DNA of 64,000 nt from Burkholderiaceae bacterium 26 (GCA_000955795.1 JYOB01000010.1:319637-383636); one strand, 5' to 3'. Positions 19,201 to 28,358 are shown, counted from the first letter of the stretch. Translations and numbers: made by a program. The notes: generated by a model from the sequence alone, not told the origin.

Positions 19201-19990
19201 GCACTTTCGGGGTTACCAGAACCTGGACAATACCTTCTGGCGTGACGATGTCGTACCGGTCTCGAACTTCTCGCGCTCGGTCGAAAGCTTCGAGCCAGTC
19301 CGGCGGAGCTCCTTCGAAGCCCGGTTCGATTTCGACGACGTGGTCGTCGCTGACGCTTTCCGAACGGCGCAATCCGATTTGGAGTTTCTCCGGAGTCAAT
19401 ACAACCGACCGATACAGGAAATCATCGAGACCTGCCCCTGCATCAAGGGCAAGCTTCCGGATACGCCCCCACGCCTGTCGATGAGCGAGGTCTCCACGCT
19501 CCTCTTCCCCACGCTTTGAGAACGCGACGACGGCCTTGAATAGCTGCCACTGTTCGGGGCGCATTAATGCCTGCTGCCCGCCCTGTACCATCAGTGGGCC
19601 CGTGAGAACTCCGTCAAACTGCACCCCGTCATCGCCGCGCCAGCTAGCCAGAGCGATAGAGAAATCCCGGTCGGTCAGCGAATGGCTGCTTTGGAGATTT
19701 GGTCGAGCATCGGTAAACGAAGGAAGCTGAAGAATGTCTGGCAGCGCATCATAGGCAGGCTTCTCAAGCGCTGCATACATAGAGTCCCAACCCAGCAAGA
19801 AACCGTTCTCCAGTTCGACGGCCAACGCGTCATCGACCAACTGAGTGAGGTAACCTCCGAGCAATGGACTCTCTATGGTCGCGCCATCTGACGCTGCCGT
19901 GCCGGCTTTCAGGGTGACACCTACGGGCGACCACTGCCGCTGCCACGAGATGCTGTTGGGTGCCTTTGTCTTCTTGAACAGCTTTAACAC
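16229..19990 (-). CDS. zorD: Zorya protein ZorD: Snf2-family helicase with Mrr-like nuclease
   Basis: About 1253 aa. The first ~600 residues are an uncharacterised N-terminal region. A Snf2/SWI2 ATPase follows: Walker A VLADDMGLGKTFQLLALMAW (about residue 620), DEAQ box MVCDEAQRIKNP (about 745) and helicase C-domain with ATDRAYRINQKKPVYVYY (about 1040). The C-terminus has an Mrr-like endonuclease core, NDNGVDIVA...LIQAKTS (D...QxK, about 1140-1165). In type I Zorya, ZorD is the effector that attacks phage DNA. I prefer GTG 19990, which follows the zorC stop with a G-rich ribosome site; an ATG at 20011 inside zorC is the alternative. Confidence 0.9.
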   Translation of the reverse strand: MLKLFKKTKAPNSISWQRQWSPVGVTLKAGTAASDGATIESPLLGGYLTQLVDDALAVELENGFLLGWDSMYAALEKPAYDALPDILQLPSFTDARPNLQSSHSLTDRDFSIALASWRGDDGVQFDGVLTGPLMVQGGQQALMRPEQWQLFKAVVAFSKRGEEERGDLAHRQAWGRIRKLALDAGAGLDDFLYRSVVLTPEKLQIGLRRSESVSDDHVVEIEPGFEGAPPDWLEAFDRAREVRDRYDIVTPEGIVQVLVTPKVRTVLQEIRRLPGRRVAGSRAQAFLLNPYATLGADAVDVIEESQFEQAREDAGLDYERFTPLLERDAAGYPVRVGLLIETAVASGPTSSETHWLSDAELSSFTGALSRALKLGNQLVAWSGYDLLVQGDAEQHLKDLTDALEQRLAPPALVSYAQVHDLSGYSARVESIGIEKPYYSPYIAKKKEDDGWFPENVLPMVVYQPQDGGEPIAVPTSKPAVEKLKKDVQAAEAKGESNINVPWLPRPISVEEAKKIVTTFEDVFAAVNSGKPFDPEKRPSRNDIGPKKQLVLRANIQALEYEEMRREALQSVPAEPRLPKSIRPEYMLLPHQRIGLAWLQHLFSLQTDYQVRGAVLADDMGLGKTFQLLALMAWLVEQDPNMAPILVVAPVSLLENWAEEAGKFFLPGTLPLLTAYGDSLSDLRVPRSQIEQRLQTEDGLVKFLRPNWVGSAKVVLTTYETLRDLEFSFAAQKWSLMVCDEAQRIKNPAAMVTRAAKKQNVAFKIACTGTPVENTLADMWCLFDYVQPGLLGALNEFGQRYRKPIEAKTDEERARVEELRLRIAPQILRRLKGQVDTGLPPKVVVEECRRLPLSSVQRNLYAKAVESFKKRADPKHTTPFKNHLGLLHYLRLICTDPRPHGLNIFKPEPVSQYREKAPKLDWLLSQLHGIKAKGEKVIVFCEFREIQRLLQHYIEAEFGLRPDIINGDTNASASHAASRQKRIRAFQDAPGFGVLVLSPVAVGFGVNIQAANHVVHYTRTWNPAKEDQATDRAYRINQKKPVYVYYPVVCADDFTTFDVKLDQLLTYKRGLADDMLNGAGDVMPGDFNLADVVPESEGKDIDERVTLDMALRMGWQHFECLAGALWSKRGYDCYRTPSTNDNGVDIVALAGDRGQLIQAKTSGTDGATLGWEAVKDVVTGEAFYRRRHPAVEFGKVCITNQFFNRQAHENAALNLVELLDQTHLTSLLEKHVVTMLEVERMLFTEWQQAEVAGQ

Positions 19991-19998
19991 GTTCCCCC

Positions 19999-21675
19999 CT
20001 ACTTCCACCATCCCTTGCCGGGCTTATATTGGAATCCCCAGCGCGCCAGAGCTTGATGAACTATCACGACAAAAGTGGCGCTCCGGACCCACAAGTTACC
20101 TCCGTATGGCGTCTTGTCATCGATTTCAAGTCCGTGTTCCTGAGCGAATTTGGTGAGGACAGACCGGGAGTACTGGGCAGATGCCCGCGTTGCAACACTC
20201 TGAGCGCTGTCTTTCGACGAATGCACAACCGGAGATGGCTGCGTCAGAACCCTTGTGGTGGGAGAAGCTTCAGTAGACGGCTTGATTCCGAATTGCTGAC
20301 TCAATGTCGCCTCAAACATATCTTCCCAGTTGTCCCAGTTATGGATGCCGTCTTGGTGCCTTAGTCTGAGGATGTTTCCGGTTTTGTGTTTCAGCGAGTT
20401 ACGTCCATTCACCTCGAGCCTGAGCGGCTGAGTGGTATCGAAGGGGACCGAACCACTCGCGTCGTAGCCATAAAACGCGTTACCGAGGCCGCTGAACTCC
20501 ACTGCGACCACACTGCCCATCGTCATAATGAAGGCATTGTTAGCACCGGAAGCGTCGAGTTCACAAACAAGGCCCGCCATCTTCTTGCGTAGCGCCACGA
20601 AATCCGGCTCTCGGGAGTTGCGAGCAAACGAACCTAACGCGAACTCGATATGGTCAATTGATTTGACATATCGCTTCCAAAAGTTCATGCGGCGTGGGTC
20701 ACCAAGGCCGTCTTCCGCCAGCTTGGTGAAAAACGTTTCAATGAACTCCAGCTTCAGCCAGTCCGCCACCATTGTTCGAGCCTCTGGAGCCACACCCCCC
20801 CATCGGGTCTGATTCGAAGGCAGCCACGGATTGCCCCACCAAGCGACCGAATGGTCACGGAGGCCTTGGTGTAGGGCGGTACCTGGCACCTGCGCGTATC
20901 GGTCGAGGACGAGAATCATCCCACGGTCACGTAGCACTTCGTTGGCAGCAAGCAACTGAAGCAATCTGGGGAGAAGGGCTTGAAACTGTGGATGGTCTAG
21001 CCGCGTGGCGCCCTTCACCTGAGCAAGAATCAGTTCCCGGAGGAACCAGGACGCCTTGCCAACACCGAGCTGCTCGCAAATGCGGTCGATATGCGCAGCG
21101 TCCCCCCGAAGCAATGCTTCCACGTATGGCTCACACGGTTGCTCGCCGAAGAGTTGCTTGTTATCGGTAGCGGTATTAACCCATTCCGGATTGATATTTC
21201 GGTCTTTAATGAGTTGGCTACGCTCGTGCAGGTACTCTCGCAGCAGTCCCCAGTTCTTTCGTCCAGCCGGGACGGCCCCGTCAGCGAGCGGGTCATACGT
21301 AAAGTAACTTTTAACCAAACCTTGATAGCAGCGGCGATAGGCGCTCGGTCTAGTGGTCCACCCATCGACTCCGTCAAGGACCAGCCGTAGGCGCGGAGCG
21401 TCTTCCATCACACACGGACCCTGCGGACGATATGGCAAGCACAGGCTCCACGACAGCATATAGGCGTCACGGAAAGTCTTCACTTCCTGACTCTTCCAAA
21501 AACGACGTACCGCCTCGAGCTGGAGGTCCTCTGCAAAGAGGCCACCCTTTCGGGACTTCGTCCGCGTCTCCATCTCCGCTATGACTGCGTCAATGCCAAT
21601 GCTTGGCGTCATTGTTTTGGCGCCTTCCTGAACGGCTGGGCGTAGCAGCGACGCCAGATGGTCTAGTGCGCTCAT
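19999..21675 (-). CDS. zorC: Zorya protein ZorC (EH-signature domain)
   Basis: 558 aa. The region MGSVVAVEFSGLGNAFYGYD followed by LRLRHQDGIHNWDNWEDMFE fits the EH_Signature family that defines ZorC, with the conserved Glu and downstream His. The last 50 residues (DDKTPYGGNLWVR ... WGFQYKPGKGWW) form a separate small domain. In type I Zorya ZorC works with ZorD downstream of the ZorAB membrane motor and is thought to bind DNA. Its ATG at 21675 overlaps the zorB stop (ATGA), showing translational coupling; the frame is open four codons further up. Confidence 0.88.
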   Translation of the reverse strand: MSALDHLASLLRPAVQEGAKTMTPSIGIDAVIAEMETRTKSRKGGLFAEDLQLEAVRRFWKSQEVKTFRDAYMLSWSLCLPYRPQGPCVMEDAPRLRLVLDGVDGWTTRPSAYRRCYQGLVKSYFTYDPLADGAVPAGRKNWGLLREYLHERSQLIKDRNINPEWVNTATDNKQLFGEQPCEPYVEALLRGDAAHIDRICEQLGVGKASWFLRELILAQVKGATRLDHPQFQALLPRLLQLLAANEVLRDRGMILVLDRYAQVPGTALHQGLRDHSVAWWGNPWLPSNQTRWGGVAPEARTMVADWLKLEFIETFFTKLAEDGLGDPRRMNFWKRYVKSIDHIEFALGSFARNSREPDFVALRKKMAGLVCELDASGANNAFIMTMGSVVAVEFSGLGNAFYGYDASGSVPFDTTQPLRLEVNGRNSLKHKTGNILRLRHQDGIHNWDNWEDMFEATLSQQFGIKPSTEASPTTRVLTQPSPVVHSSKDSAQSVATRASAQYSRSVLTKFAQEHGLEIDDKTPYGGNLWVRSATFVVIVHQALARWGFQYKPGKGWWK

Positions 21676-22382
21676 CGCAGTGCGCACTCTCCGAAGTTAC
21701 CTGATTGCTTCGACGCTTCCGACCGCAACTCGCCAACCCCCAAAAACTCGATGCGCATTTCGACCCGGCGACTCTCTTCGTCCGTGTCCTTCGCCGCGTT
21801 AAACGAGTATCCGCCCACCAAGAACAGATTGCGCACGCTCTCCTTCTGCTCGCTGGTGAGGAGGCTTGGGCCGGACGTTGCGAACATACTGCAGAGCACT
21901 CTTTGGCTACGCTGCAGGCTAAGGTTTAGGTTACTGAGATACGAGCCTGTCTTGTCGGTGTACCCCTCAACCACCACCCTCTTCAACACTCGCTTTCCGA
22001 GGTCATCGTCGGCGAGCGTCAGAATTTCTGGCACGAACTGACGAAGCACCGCTTCTTGCTCAGTCGTCAGATTTGATTTTCCAAATGCAAAGCGAGCTCG
22101 GTCGCCGAAGTCGATAACATGCCGGTCACGGTCGACCTTAATACCGTCATACCGCTTCGCGGCTTTTACAAACCGGTCAAGGATGAGCTCGATATCTTTG
22201 CGGTGCTGCTCTTCCCTCTTCTCCCGCTCCGTAACGTTTTTGGTGACCGCAAGCAGCGCAACGCCCATGACGACCAAGAAGAGCACCATCAACGCGGTCA
22301 TCATGTCGGCAAACGAAATCCAGAACGGCTTCTCTGCCTCATCCCGGCCACCACGTTTTAGTACAACCTTGGCGCCCACCAC
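21672..22382 (-). CDS. zorB: Zorya protein ZorB (MotB/OmpA-like stator subunit)
   Basis: 236 aa with one N-terminal transmembrane helix (about 22-46). WISFADMMTALMVLFLVVMG includes the Asp expected for ion translocation in MotB-like stators. A periplasmic OmpA-like peptidoglycan-binding domain follows, with RARFAFGKSNLTTEQEAVLR and VVVEGYTDKTGSYLSNLNLS. ZorB dimerises inside a ZorA pentamer to form a motor that senses envelope disturbance by phage. It starts with GTG at 22382, three bases after the zorA stop, and overlaps zorC by 4 bp. Confidence 0.92.
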   Translation of the reverse strand: MVGAKVVLKRGGRDEAEKPFWISFADMMTALMVLFLVVMGVALLAVTKNVTEREKREEQHRKDIELILDRFVKAAKRYDGIKVDRDRHVIDFGDRARFAFGKSNLTTEQEAVLRQFVPEILTLADDDLGKRVLKRVVVEGYTDKTGSYLSNLNLSLQRSQRVLCSMFATSGPSLLTSEQKESVRNLFLVGGYSFNAAKDTDEESRRVEMRIEFLGVGELRSEASKQSGNFGECALR

Positions 22383-22385
22383 GGC

Positions 22386-24443
22386 TTACACCCTCGCTGG
22401 GGCAAGTGTCCCCATTGACGCCAGCGTCACCTCCAGTTCCGATACTGCAGAGTGCAGCAGCCCAACGGCTGAAGTGAGCTTTGTGTGGAACTCGGTATTC
22501 GCCTTGTCGAGCGTCCGCTTCACCTCGGTAGCAAAAGATGTATGCGCTTCCCCGAGAACTCGGCTAACGCCTTCAAGATACTCATCAGCCAGCTTCTGTG
22601 CGGCACCAAGCCGGTTGGCAGAACCTTCAATCCGACCCAAGATGTCACTAGTAAGTGTGGCTTCCTTGCGAGCCGCCTCCACAGTTGCGCGCAGTTCCGC
22701 AACAAGCTGGCCAATAGCATCTCGCTGATTCCGATAGTCCCTCAGCAGTTCCTGGATAGCAGCGGCTCCACTGGTCAGGCTGCCGGATGTTTCGGCGAGC
22801 TTCGCCGAAACGCCGGCTGCCTGGCTCATGACACTCGACACCCGTTCACCGGCCGTAGCGAAATTGCGGGACGCTGCACCCAACTGTTCGGCGCCGAGAC
22901 TCATCTTCTCGACCGTTGACGAAGTAACCTGAGTCAAGGTTGCTACGCTCTGCGCCATTTGGTTGGTCGCTGTGCCGAGTTCCTTGATGACCGCGTCGAC
23001 CGACTCGGACATGGCAGTGACGGCTCCCGTGGCCCGGTCCGCCATCGATTGTTCGCGAGCGCGGTTGCTCTCGAATACCTCTTTCTGGGACCCATTAAGT
23101 GTGGCCAGCATATCGGTGACCTGCAAACCAATAGTCTCAAGCGTGGTCTGCAACTTGTGGTTCGTCTCCGACTGGGAGGTGGCAACCAGTTGCCGAATTT
23201 GTTCAATGAAAGCCGCAGACTGGGCATTCATCGCCTCCTGCCTTGCCTCCATTTTCTCAATTGCGTCTGCCATCCGCTCAGCCATCGCATCAGCAGAACG
23301 CTGACTCGACGCTTCGATGTTGGCGACCAACATTTGAAGTGTACTGACAGCCTCCTGAACGCTGCGGGACGTCTGTTGGTTGAGTTCGCTAAGGCCCGAA
23401 ATCTGCCCACCAAAGAGGTCGTTGAGGCGCTGGCTAAAGCTAACCATGACGTCCTGCAGCATGCGGGTAGCCGTCGCACTTTGGTCGCCGCTCGCTGTCT
23501 TTACAGTGGCAGCAATATCCGCCAAGGGTCCCTGTAGGCTTTGCTGGATACTCTCGGCGATGGTGTTCCCGAGCGCCACGTTGTCTTGGCGCGCCGCTTC
23601 TACCTGCTCCTGGGAGGCTTGAACCAAGCGGTCTACGACTTTGGTCTGCTGCTCCTGCCCCGCCGCAATCTGTGCGCTGGTAAGTTCGCGCAGCAGTTCG
23701 CCTAACTCTTTGACGAGAGCATCCTTGAGAATCTTCGATTGACTTGCAGACTCCTCCGACGCCTTGACGAGCCGAGACAAGTATTCTTCACCGGCGCCAG
23801 ATTCAAAACACGCATCGATGGCGTGCGCAATCTCCTCCGTTCGCCGGTACAGTGACGCAAGCAACAGCTTCTCAATGAAGGTAACCACCATCGCAGCGAA
23901 GATGGCAGAAGCGGAAATGAGAAAGGCTTCCCCCACGGAGTGCATGAGCGACTCAAGACTCGTCCGCACCGTAGCAGCGTTCTCGCTGACCTGAAAGGCA
24001 CGAAGGCCTTCGATTAGGCCACTAAACGTACCGATGATTCCGATACCCGTGAAAATCCCGGGCAAATGCTTGAAGAATTCCGTGCGTAGCCTGCTGTCGA
24101 CGACTACCTGACTGTTGAAGTACAGCTCAGCAGGTGCTGTGGAACGGACTGCTCGCACGACCATCTGTCCGTCCCGCTCCTCGCGCTGAACGTGCAAAGA
24201 CTCCTGATACTCCTTCCAAAGGTGCGTTAACTGTTCGTCACCAGCGAACGCCTTCTTGAACTCTGCCGGATAGTCCTTAGTTTCGAACCGAGCGATACGG
24301 CTCTGGACTGCTCGCAGGCGGTTCCAGTGCGCCAGAGCGGGCGCTAGGAATAACACGAAAAAGATGCCGATGAGTACAGCGAGCACTGTACCGGTGACGA
24401 GCACCGCCGTTGGCGCGCTGGCCAAAAATGCCTGAACACTCAC
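22386..24443 (-). CDS. zorA: Zorya protein ZorA (MotA-like motor subunit with long tail)
   Basis: 685 aa. Hydrophobic segments near 12-36, 130-152 (GIFTGIGIIGTFSGLIEGLR) and 173-198 correspond to the MotA/TolQ/ExbB-like core. Residues from about 230 to the end form a very long heptad-rich coiled coil, with many Gln/Ala/Ser positions, the long intracellular tail that distinguishes ZorA. It forms the ion-driven inner-membrane motor with ZorB; the tail is thought to pass the signal to ZorC and ZorD. The start overlaps the stop of the preceding ribbon-helix-helix gene by 4 bp. Confidence 0.92.
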   Translation of the reverse strand: MSVQAFLASAPTAVLVTGTVLAVLIGIFFVLFLAPALAHWNRLRAVQSRIARFETKDYPAEFKKAFAGDEQLTHLWKEYQESLHVQREERDGQMVVRAVRSTAPAELYFNSQVVVDSRLRTEFFKHLPGIFTGIGIIGTFSGLIEGLRAFQVSENAATVRTSLESLMHSVGEAFLISASAIFAAMVVTFIEKLLLASLYRRTEEIAHAIDACFESGAGEEYLSRLVKASEESASQSKILKDALVKELGELLRELTSAQIAAGQEQQTKVVDRLVQASQEQVEAARQDNVALGNTIAESIQQSLQGPLADIAATVKTASGDQSATATRMLQDVMVSFSQRLNDLFGGQISGLSELNQQTSRSVQEAVSTLQMLVANIEASSQRSADAMAERMADAIEKMEARQEAMNAQSAAFIEQIRQLVATSQSETNHKLQTTLETIGLQVTDMLATLNGSQKEVFESNRAREQSMADRATGAVTAMSESVDAVIKELGTATNQMAQSVATLTQVTSSTVEKMSLGAEQLGAASRNFATAGERVSSVMSQAAGVSAKLAETSGSLTSGAAAIQELLRDYRNQRDAIGQLVAELRATVEAARKEATLTSDILGRIEGSANRLGAAQKLADEYLEGVSRVLGEAHTSFATEVKRTLDKANTEFHTKLTSAVGLLHSAVSELEVTLASMGTLAPARV

Positions 24444-24646
24444 CCCTTGGACCCTCCCGTCGAGGACTCTATTTTTTCATTTAGCTCGCAAGGGAACTCG
24501 ATACCGCGCTCCTTGCAGTAGGAGAAGAGAAGGGTTTCGAGCATATTGGTTAGTGAACGATGTTCACTTGCTGCCGCAGCTTCTAGCAGCCCCTTGAACC
24601 GGTGTGACACTCGAAAACTCATTGAGATGTTCTTCCCCTCGGCCAC
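24440..24646 (-). CDS. Ribbon-helix-helix protein heading the Zorya operon
   Basis: 68 aa; the segment NISMSFRVSHRFKGLLEAAAASEHRSLTNMLETLLFSYC fits an Arc/CopG-type ribbon-helix-helix DNA-binding fold (beta strand, then two helices). It starts with GTG and has a good GAGGTG ribosome site 6 bases upstream. The stop overlaps the zorA start (ATGA), so it is cotranscribed with Zorya and is probably its autorepressor, acting at the inverted repeat at 24664-24688. I do not know of it as a standard Zorya component. Confidence 0.8.
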   Translation of the reverse strand: MAEGKNISMSFRVSHRFKGLLEAAAASEHRSLTNMLETLLFSYCKERGIEFPCELNEKIESSTGGSKG

Positions 24647-24663
24647 AACTACACCTCTTTTAG

Positions 24664-24688
24664 GATGTATGGAGCATTACGATACATC
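24664..24688. promoter_or_regulatory. Inverted-repeat operator candidate upstream of the Zorya operon
   Basis: GATGTAT (24664-24670) and ATACATC (24682-24688) form a perfect 7-bp inverted repeat with 18-bp spacing centre to centre, 18 to 42 bases upstream of the GTG start of the ribbon-helix-helix gene. Position and symmetry fit an autoregulatory operator. A further GATACATC copy lies at 15753-15760 near the island's left end. Confidence 0.55.
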
Positions 24689-24874
24689 TATCGAAGGGCC
24701 AAACAAAGCAGAAAACGGTCGATTTACAGGCTAGGACAAGCGCAACCATCACAGGCGATGGGTGGCGGAGATGCGGGAGGCATCGGATAACCAAGATGAC
24801 ATCGCCCACGTTGCTACAAAGGTGTCACCGGAGCGCCCATGCCACTCAATAGTGAATGGTGTGCCGCCGCTCGT

Positions 24875-27800
24875 CTATTGAACAGCACCGAACGACTTCA
24901 AATATCGAACGCTGACCCCTCCTCCGAAAACTTCTTTTACGATGGGAAGCAGGTGGTCGTGGTGACTCAGGAAAATCACCTGAGTTCGCCTGGACAGCTC
25001 AGCGAGCGCCTGCAACCCAGCTCGGGTTCTGTCATCGTCGAAGTTGATAAACAAGTCGTCGGCCACGAAAGGCAATGCGGCCGCCTGTCCCAGGTGAAGT
25101 TCGAGCGCCGCCAGCCGCAGCGCCATGTACAACTGGTCTCGTGTGCCTTCGCTCATACCGGGGATTTCCACGGAGTTACCGTTGGCCCGGATGGCGGACA
25201 AGGCCATCGGCTGCTTATCGTAGTCGACCGTAAGGCGCGAGAATGCTCCGAGCGTCAGCTTTGAGAAGATGGTGCCAGCCCTGGACAGCATCGGGCCCTG
25301 ACGGCGCTCGCGATATCGGTCGATTGCCCACCGCAGGAGTGTGGAAGCGGTTTCCACCTTCAGAAAGCGCTCGGCCGCCTCCGCCATTGCGGATAGCGCC
25401 TCTTGCCTTTTTGCTTCGGCGATTGCCGCGTTGGGCGCCCCAGAAATAGCGGCCAACGCCTGACGGGCAGTTGCCAGCTCTGTTGCTAAGTCATTTTGAG
25501 CCTTGACGGACGCAGTGAGCTCATCTCCTGTTCTGGAAAGCTCCATATGAACTGACTGGATGTCCGCGTCGTCAAGCTCCTTCACGAGTTCTTCGAGGGT
25601 AAGCCCATCCCCCCCGCTCAGGAGGTTGTCCTTGGCCACCTCGATGGCTCCAAGCAAGGTACGCCTGCGGTCTGAGCGGGAAATAAGTGGGCGTAACAAG
25701 TCCGGGGAATCAACCCCTGCGAGTTGGTAAAGCGGCTGGAGTTGTGCAGTAGCGTCATCGACATCCTCCCGCGCCTTCTTCACTTGGCCATTTGCTGACT
25801 CGAGCTCTTTCTCGAGCCGGTGCACATCGGCTTGCGCAGCACTTGCGACCTGAAGTCGTTTTGAAAGCTCAATCGAGACGCCTTCGGCGTCCATCTCTAG
25901 CAGGGCCCCATCCAGTTGCTTCGCCAATCGCTGGGCTTCCGATGAGAATCCATCCAAAGCCGAACGCATCACATTGATTTGACTGCTGCGGATGGCCTTC
26001 ACCCGGTCCAAGCGCTCGCTAATGTCCTTCACAATCGCAATAGCTGCCTCCGTTGAAGCATCGGAGCCAGAGGCCGCTGCAAGGCCAGCCTTCGCAATCG
26101 CGCCGGCCCAATCGCTTTCCCAACGACCGTAGGCATCCTTTGCGAGTTTTTCCTCTCGACGGAGAGTGACTAGGTCGGCTTGCGCCGTATCCAATTCCTT
26201 TTGCCTGACGTTACGCAGCGTCTTTTCCTGGTCGTTGTCTCCGATATAACGCTCCGTAACACTGCAGAGCTCGTCAAGGTCGGGCAGCCCTTCTATCGGC
26301 ACCCCGACCTCGCCCAGATATTGGATTAGCTTTGTTCGGGACTCATCCGCATCTTCGACTTCTCGCCGCAGGTTGTCTGTGCTCTTCCTGACCGCGTCCG
26401 CCGCCTTGAGCGCGCCTTCTCGGCGAGCCATCCAAAGGGACATGTCGTCAAGCGCCATGCCTTCTAGCCCCTGAGCAGCCGCTATTGAATCCCACTCTGC
26501 GTCGAATTTGACGACGGCTGCTTCGGCGTCACTGAACAACTTCTGCTGACGAGACAAAGCCTCCTGCTCGCGGACCAGACGCTGCTTGAGGCTCACGAAC
26601 TGCGTGGCTTCGGAGACCGAGCCAACTTGCTGGTCGGAGAGGCCGTCGGCTCCCCTCATTGCACCTTCAAATGACGGTGCACCGCTAACCAACGGCACTT
26701 CCCCTGACTTGATGGCCGCCCATGCAGAATCCCGAACGGCACGAGCATCCCGCACCTGCTCCACCGTCACCACCTGATGCGCCTGAGCAAACTCGTCAAC
26801 CTCTAGATTGGTCGAGCTGACACGCCCCTCGACCTCGGCCAGACGCTCTCCAGCGAGCTTCTTCTTGGAGAGCAATTCTTGGCGCTCTGACCTCAGGGAT
26901 GAAATGCGTTCGGACGAGGGCAAAGTCATTGACCTCAGTTCAGACGTCGACCGACTCCATTTCCCCAAGGCTGCGAGACTCTCCTCAAGAGCAGATTCAG
27001 CATCGCCAAGCTCACCCTTCAGTCGGCGCTGGCTCACCTGAGTGTCACGATACTTCTGTGCAGTCCGCAATGAAGTCTGCAACGCTATAGGGACCTCAGC
27101 GTTAGGTGCCGCTTGGAGATATTTCGTGAGATTCTCGATGTCGGCAAGCTTGTCGTTGACAGATTGCTCTGCCGTGGTGGCCCCCAACTCCAGCTTCCCC
27201 CGGCTGAGCATCAAGCTTGAGACAGCTTGAAGTGCCAATGAACTGGGCCGTGCCGTCCTTGCCCCCTCTTCGTCCTCAGGCCAACCCAGTTCGGTGCATC
27301 GGTCACTGACCTCCCTCAGCAGGTGCCTGACCTGTTGCTCGAGCCCGGCAATTTCCTGCCCATGGCTGCGGCATTGGTGTCGAGTTGCCTCGAGACCCTG
27401 GATATCCGCTTTAAGCGAGAGAAGAGCACCGTCTACGAAAATGCCGTCTAAGTTGGCTCGCAATTCCTCGGCCGACTGCCTGTGCACTTTGAGCGTGCCT
27501 TCGGCAACCGCCAGCTTGGTCATTGCGGCGTTGAGAATCGCTTCCGCGTCCGCCGGCAGGTCAAGGACTTCGCCAAGGGCGCCCAACTCGGCAGTCTTGT
27601 CCCTCCAAACATTGAGATGGGGAGCGAGCCTTCGAATTCGCTCAAGCTGACCGCGCTTAAGCTCCAGCGTGCGGTGGAGCCTTTCCTCCGTATTTCTTCG
27701 CTCTTCAACATCTTCGACAGCACTATGTGCCGCCCGCCAAGCGGAAGTCCGAACCATGGCAGCCTTCAGTTCCGCATTGGCATCGTCGAGCTGCCTCTGA

Positions 27801-28354
27801 CCAACGTAGTACGCGCGGTCATTCGATTTTCGCTTAGCCCAGAGACGGTCAGCCTCTTCAGCGAGCTCATCCCTGACACGTCCAAGACTCGCGATACCGG
27901 CGGCCGACTGGAACAGGACCTGTCCAACGTCGCTGGCGGCGTCAAGAATACTTTGGCCTCCCTTGATGAGCGCCGTATGGTCGAGGCAGAACATCTGCTC
28001 AAAGAATGCCTTGTCTGCCACACCAAGGAACGGCGCTAGACAGTCAACCGGCAATGGCTCGCCAGCAGACGTCGTCAACGGGGCTTTCCTGGCCTTCGAC
28101 CGATGAAAAGTAAGAACCCCCTCAGAGTTCTCCAACGCGGCCCCAAGCTTCAGCTCGCTCTGGTGATGGACAAAATCCAGCGAAGAGCTGTGCGGCATTC
28201 CGAACAGCAACTCCGAGATGGCGGTCTTAATGGTCGACTTCCCGGCCTCGTTCGGGCCAACAATGAAGTGAAAGTCCTGCTCAGAACGCGGAAACTCAAC
28301 AGCATCGCCCGAGAATATTCCATAGCGGATGAGGTCCAGTTGCTTGATACGCAT
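24875..28354 (-). CDS. Rad50/SbcC-like AAA ATPase (YhaN type)
   Basis: 1159 aa. The N-terminus has an ABC-type ATPase half with Walker A IVGPNEAGKSTIKTAISELL; the C-terminus supplies the other half with signature SEGTRDQLYMALRLAALEL, Walker B LPFVADDLFINFDDDR and switch FLSHHDH. Between them lie about 900 residues of coiled coil, without a visible CxxC zinc hook. This layout is that of YhaN, a Rad50/SbcC relative. It begins 4 bases after the stop of the upstream Mre11-like gene, so the two surely form a nuclease-ATPase complex acting on DNA ends. The role on this island is probably defence, by inference. Confidence 0.85.
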   Translation of the reverse strand: MRIKQLDLIRYGIFSGDAVEFPRSEQDFHFIVGPNEAGKSTIKTAISELLFGMPHSSSLDFVHHQSELKLGAALENSEGVLTFHRSKARKAPLTTSAGEPLPVDCLAPFLGVADKAFFEQMFCLDHTALIKGGQSILDAASDVGQVLFQSAAGIASLGRVRDELAEEADRLWAKRKSNDRAYYVGQRQLDDANAELKAAMVRTSAWRAAHSAVEDVEERRNTEERLHRTLELKRGQLERIRRLAPHLNVWRDKTAELGALGEVLDLPADAEAILNAAMTKLAVAEGTLKVHRQSAEELRANLDGIFVDGALLSLKADIQGLEATRHQCRSHGQEIAGLEQQVRHLLREVSDRCTELGWPEDEEGARTARPSSLALQAVSSLMLSRGKLELGATTAEQSVNDKLADIENLTKYLQAAPNAEVPIALQTSLRTAQKYRDTQVSQRRLKGELGDAESALEESLAALGKWSRSTSELRSMTLPSSERISSLRSERQELLSKKKLAGERLAEVEGRVSSTNLEVDEFAQAHQVVTVEQVRDARAVRDSAWAAIKSGEVPLVSGAPSFEGAMRGADGLSDQQVGSVSEATQFVSLKQRLVREQEALSRQQKLFSDAEAAVVKFDAEWDSIAAAQGLEGMALDDMSLWMARREGALKAADAVRKSTDNLRREVEDADESRTKLIQYLGEVGVPIEGLPDLDELCSVTERYIGDNDQEKTLRNVRQKELDTAQADLVTLRREEKLAKDAYGRWESDWAGAIAKAGLAAASGSDASTEAAIAIVKDISERLDRVKAIRSSQINVMRSALDGFSSEAQRLAKQLDGALLEMDAEGVSIELSKRLQVASAAQADVHRLEKELESANGQVKKAREDVDDATAQLQPLYQLAGVDSPDLLRPLISRSDRRRTLLGAIEVAKDNLLSGGDGLTLEELVKELDDADIQSVHMELSRTGDELTASVKAQNDLATELATARQALAAISGAPNAAIAEAKRQEALSAMAEAAERFLKVETASTLLRWAIDRYRERRQGPMLSRAGTIFSKLTLGAFSRLTVDYDKQPMALSAIRANGNSVEIPGMSEGTRDQLYMALRLAALELHLGQAAALPFVADDLFINFDDDRTRAGLQALAELSRRTQVIFLSHHDHLLPIVKEVFGGGVSVRYLKSFGAVQ

Positions 28355-28358
28355 GACG

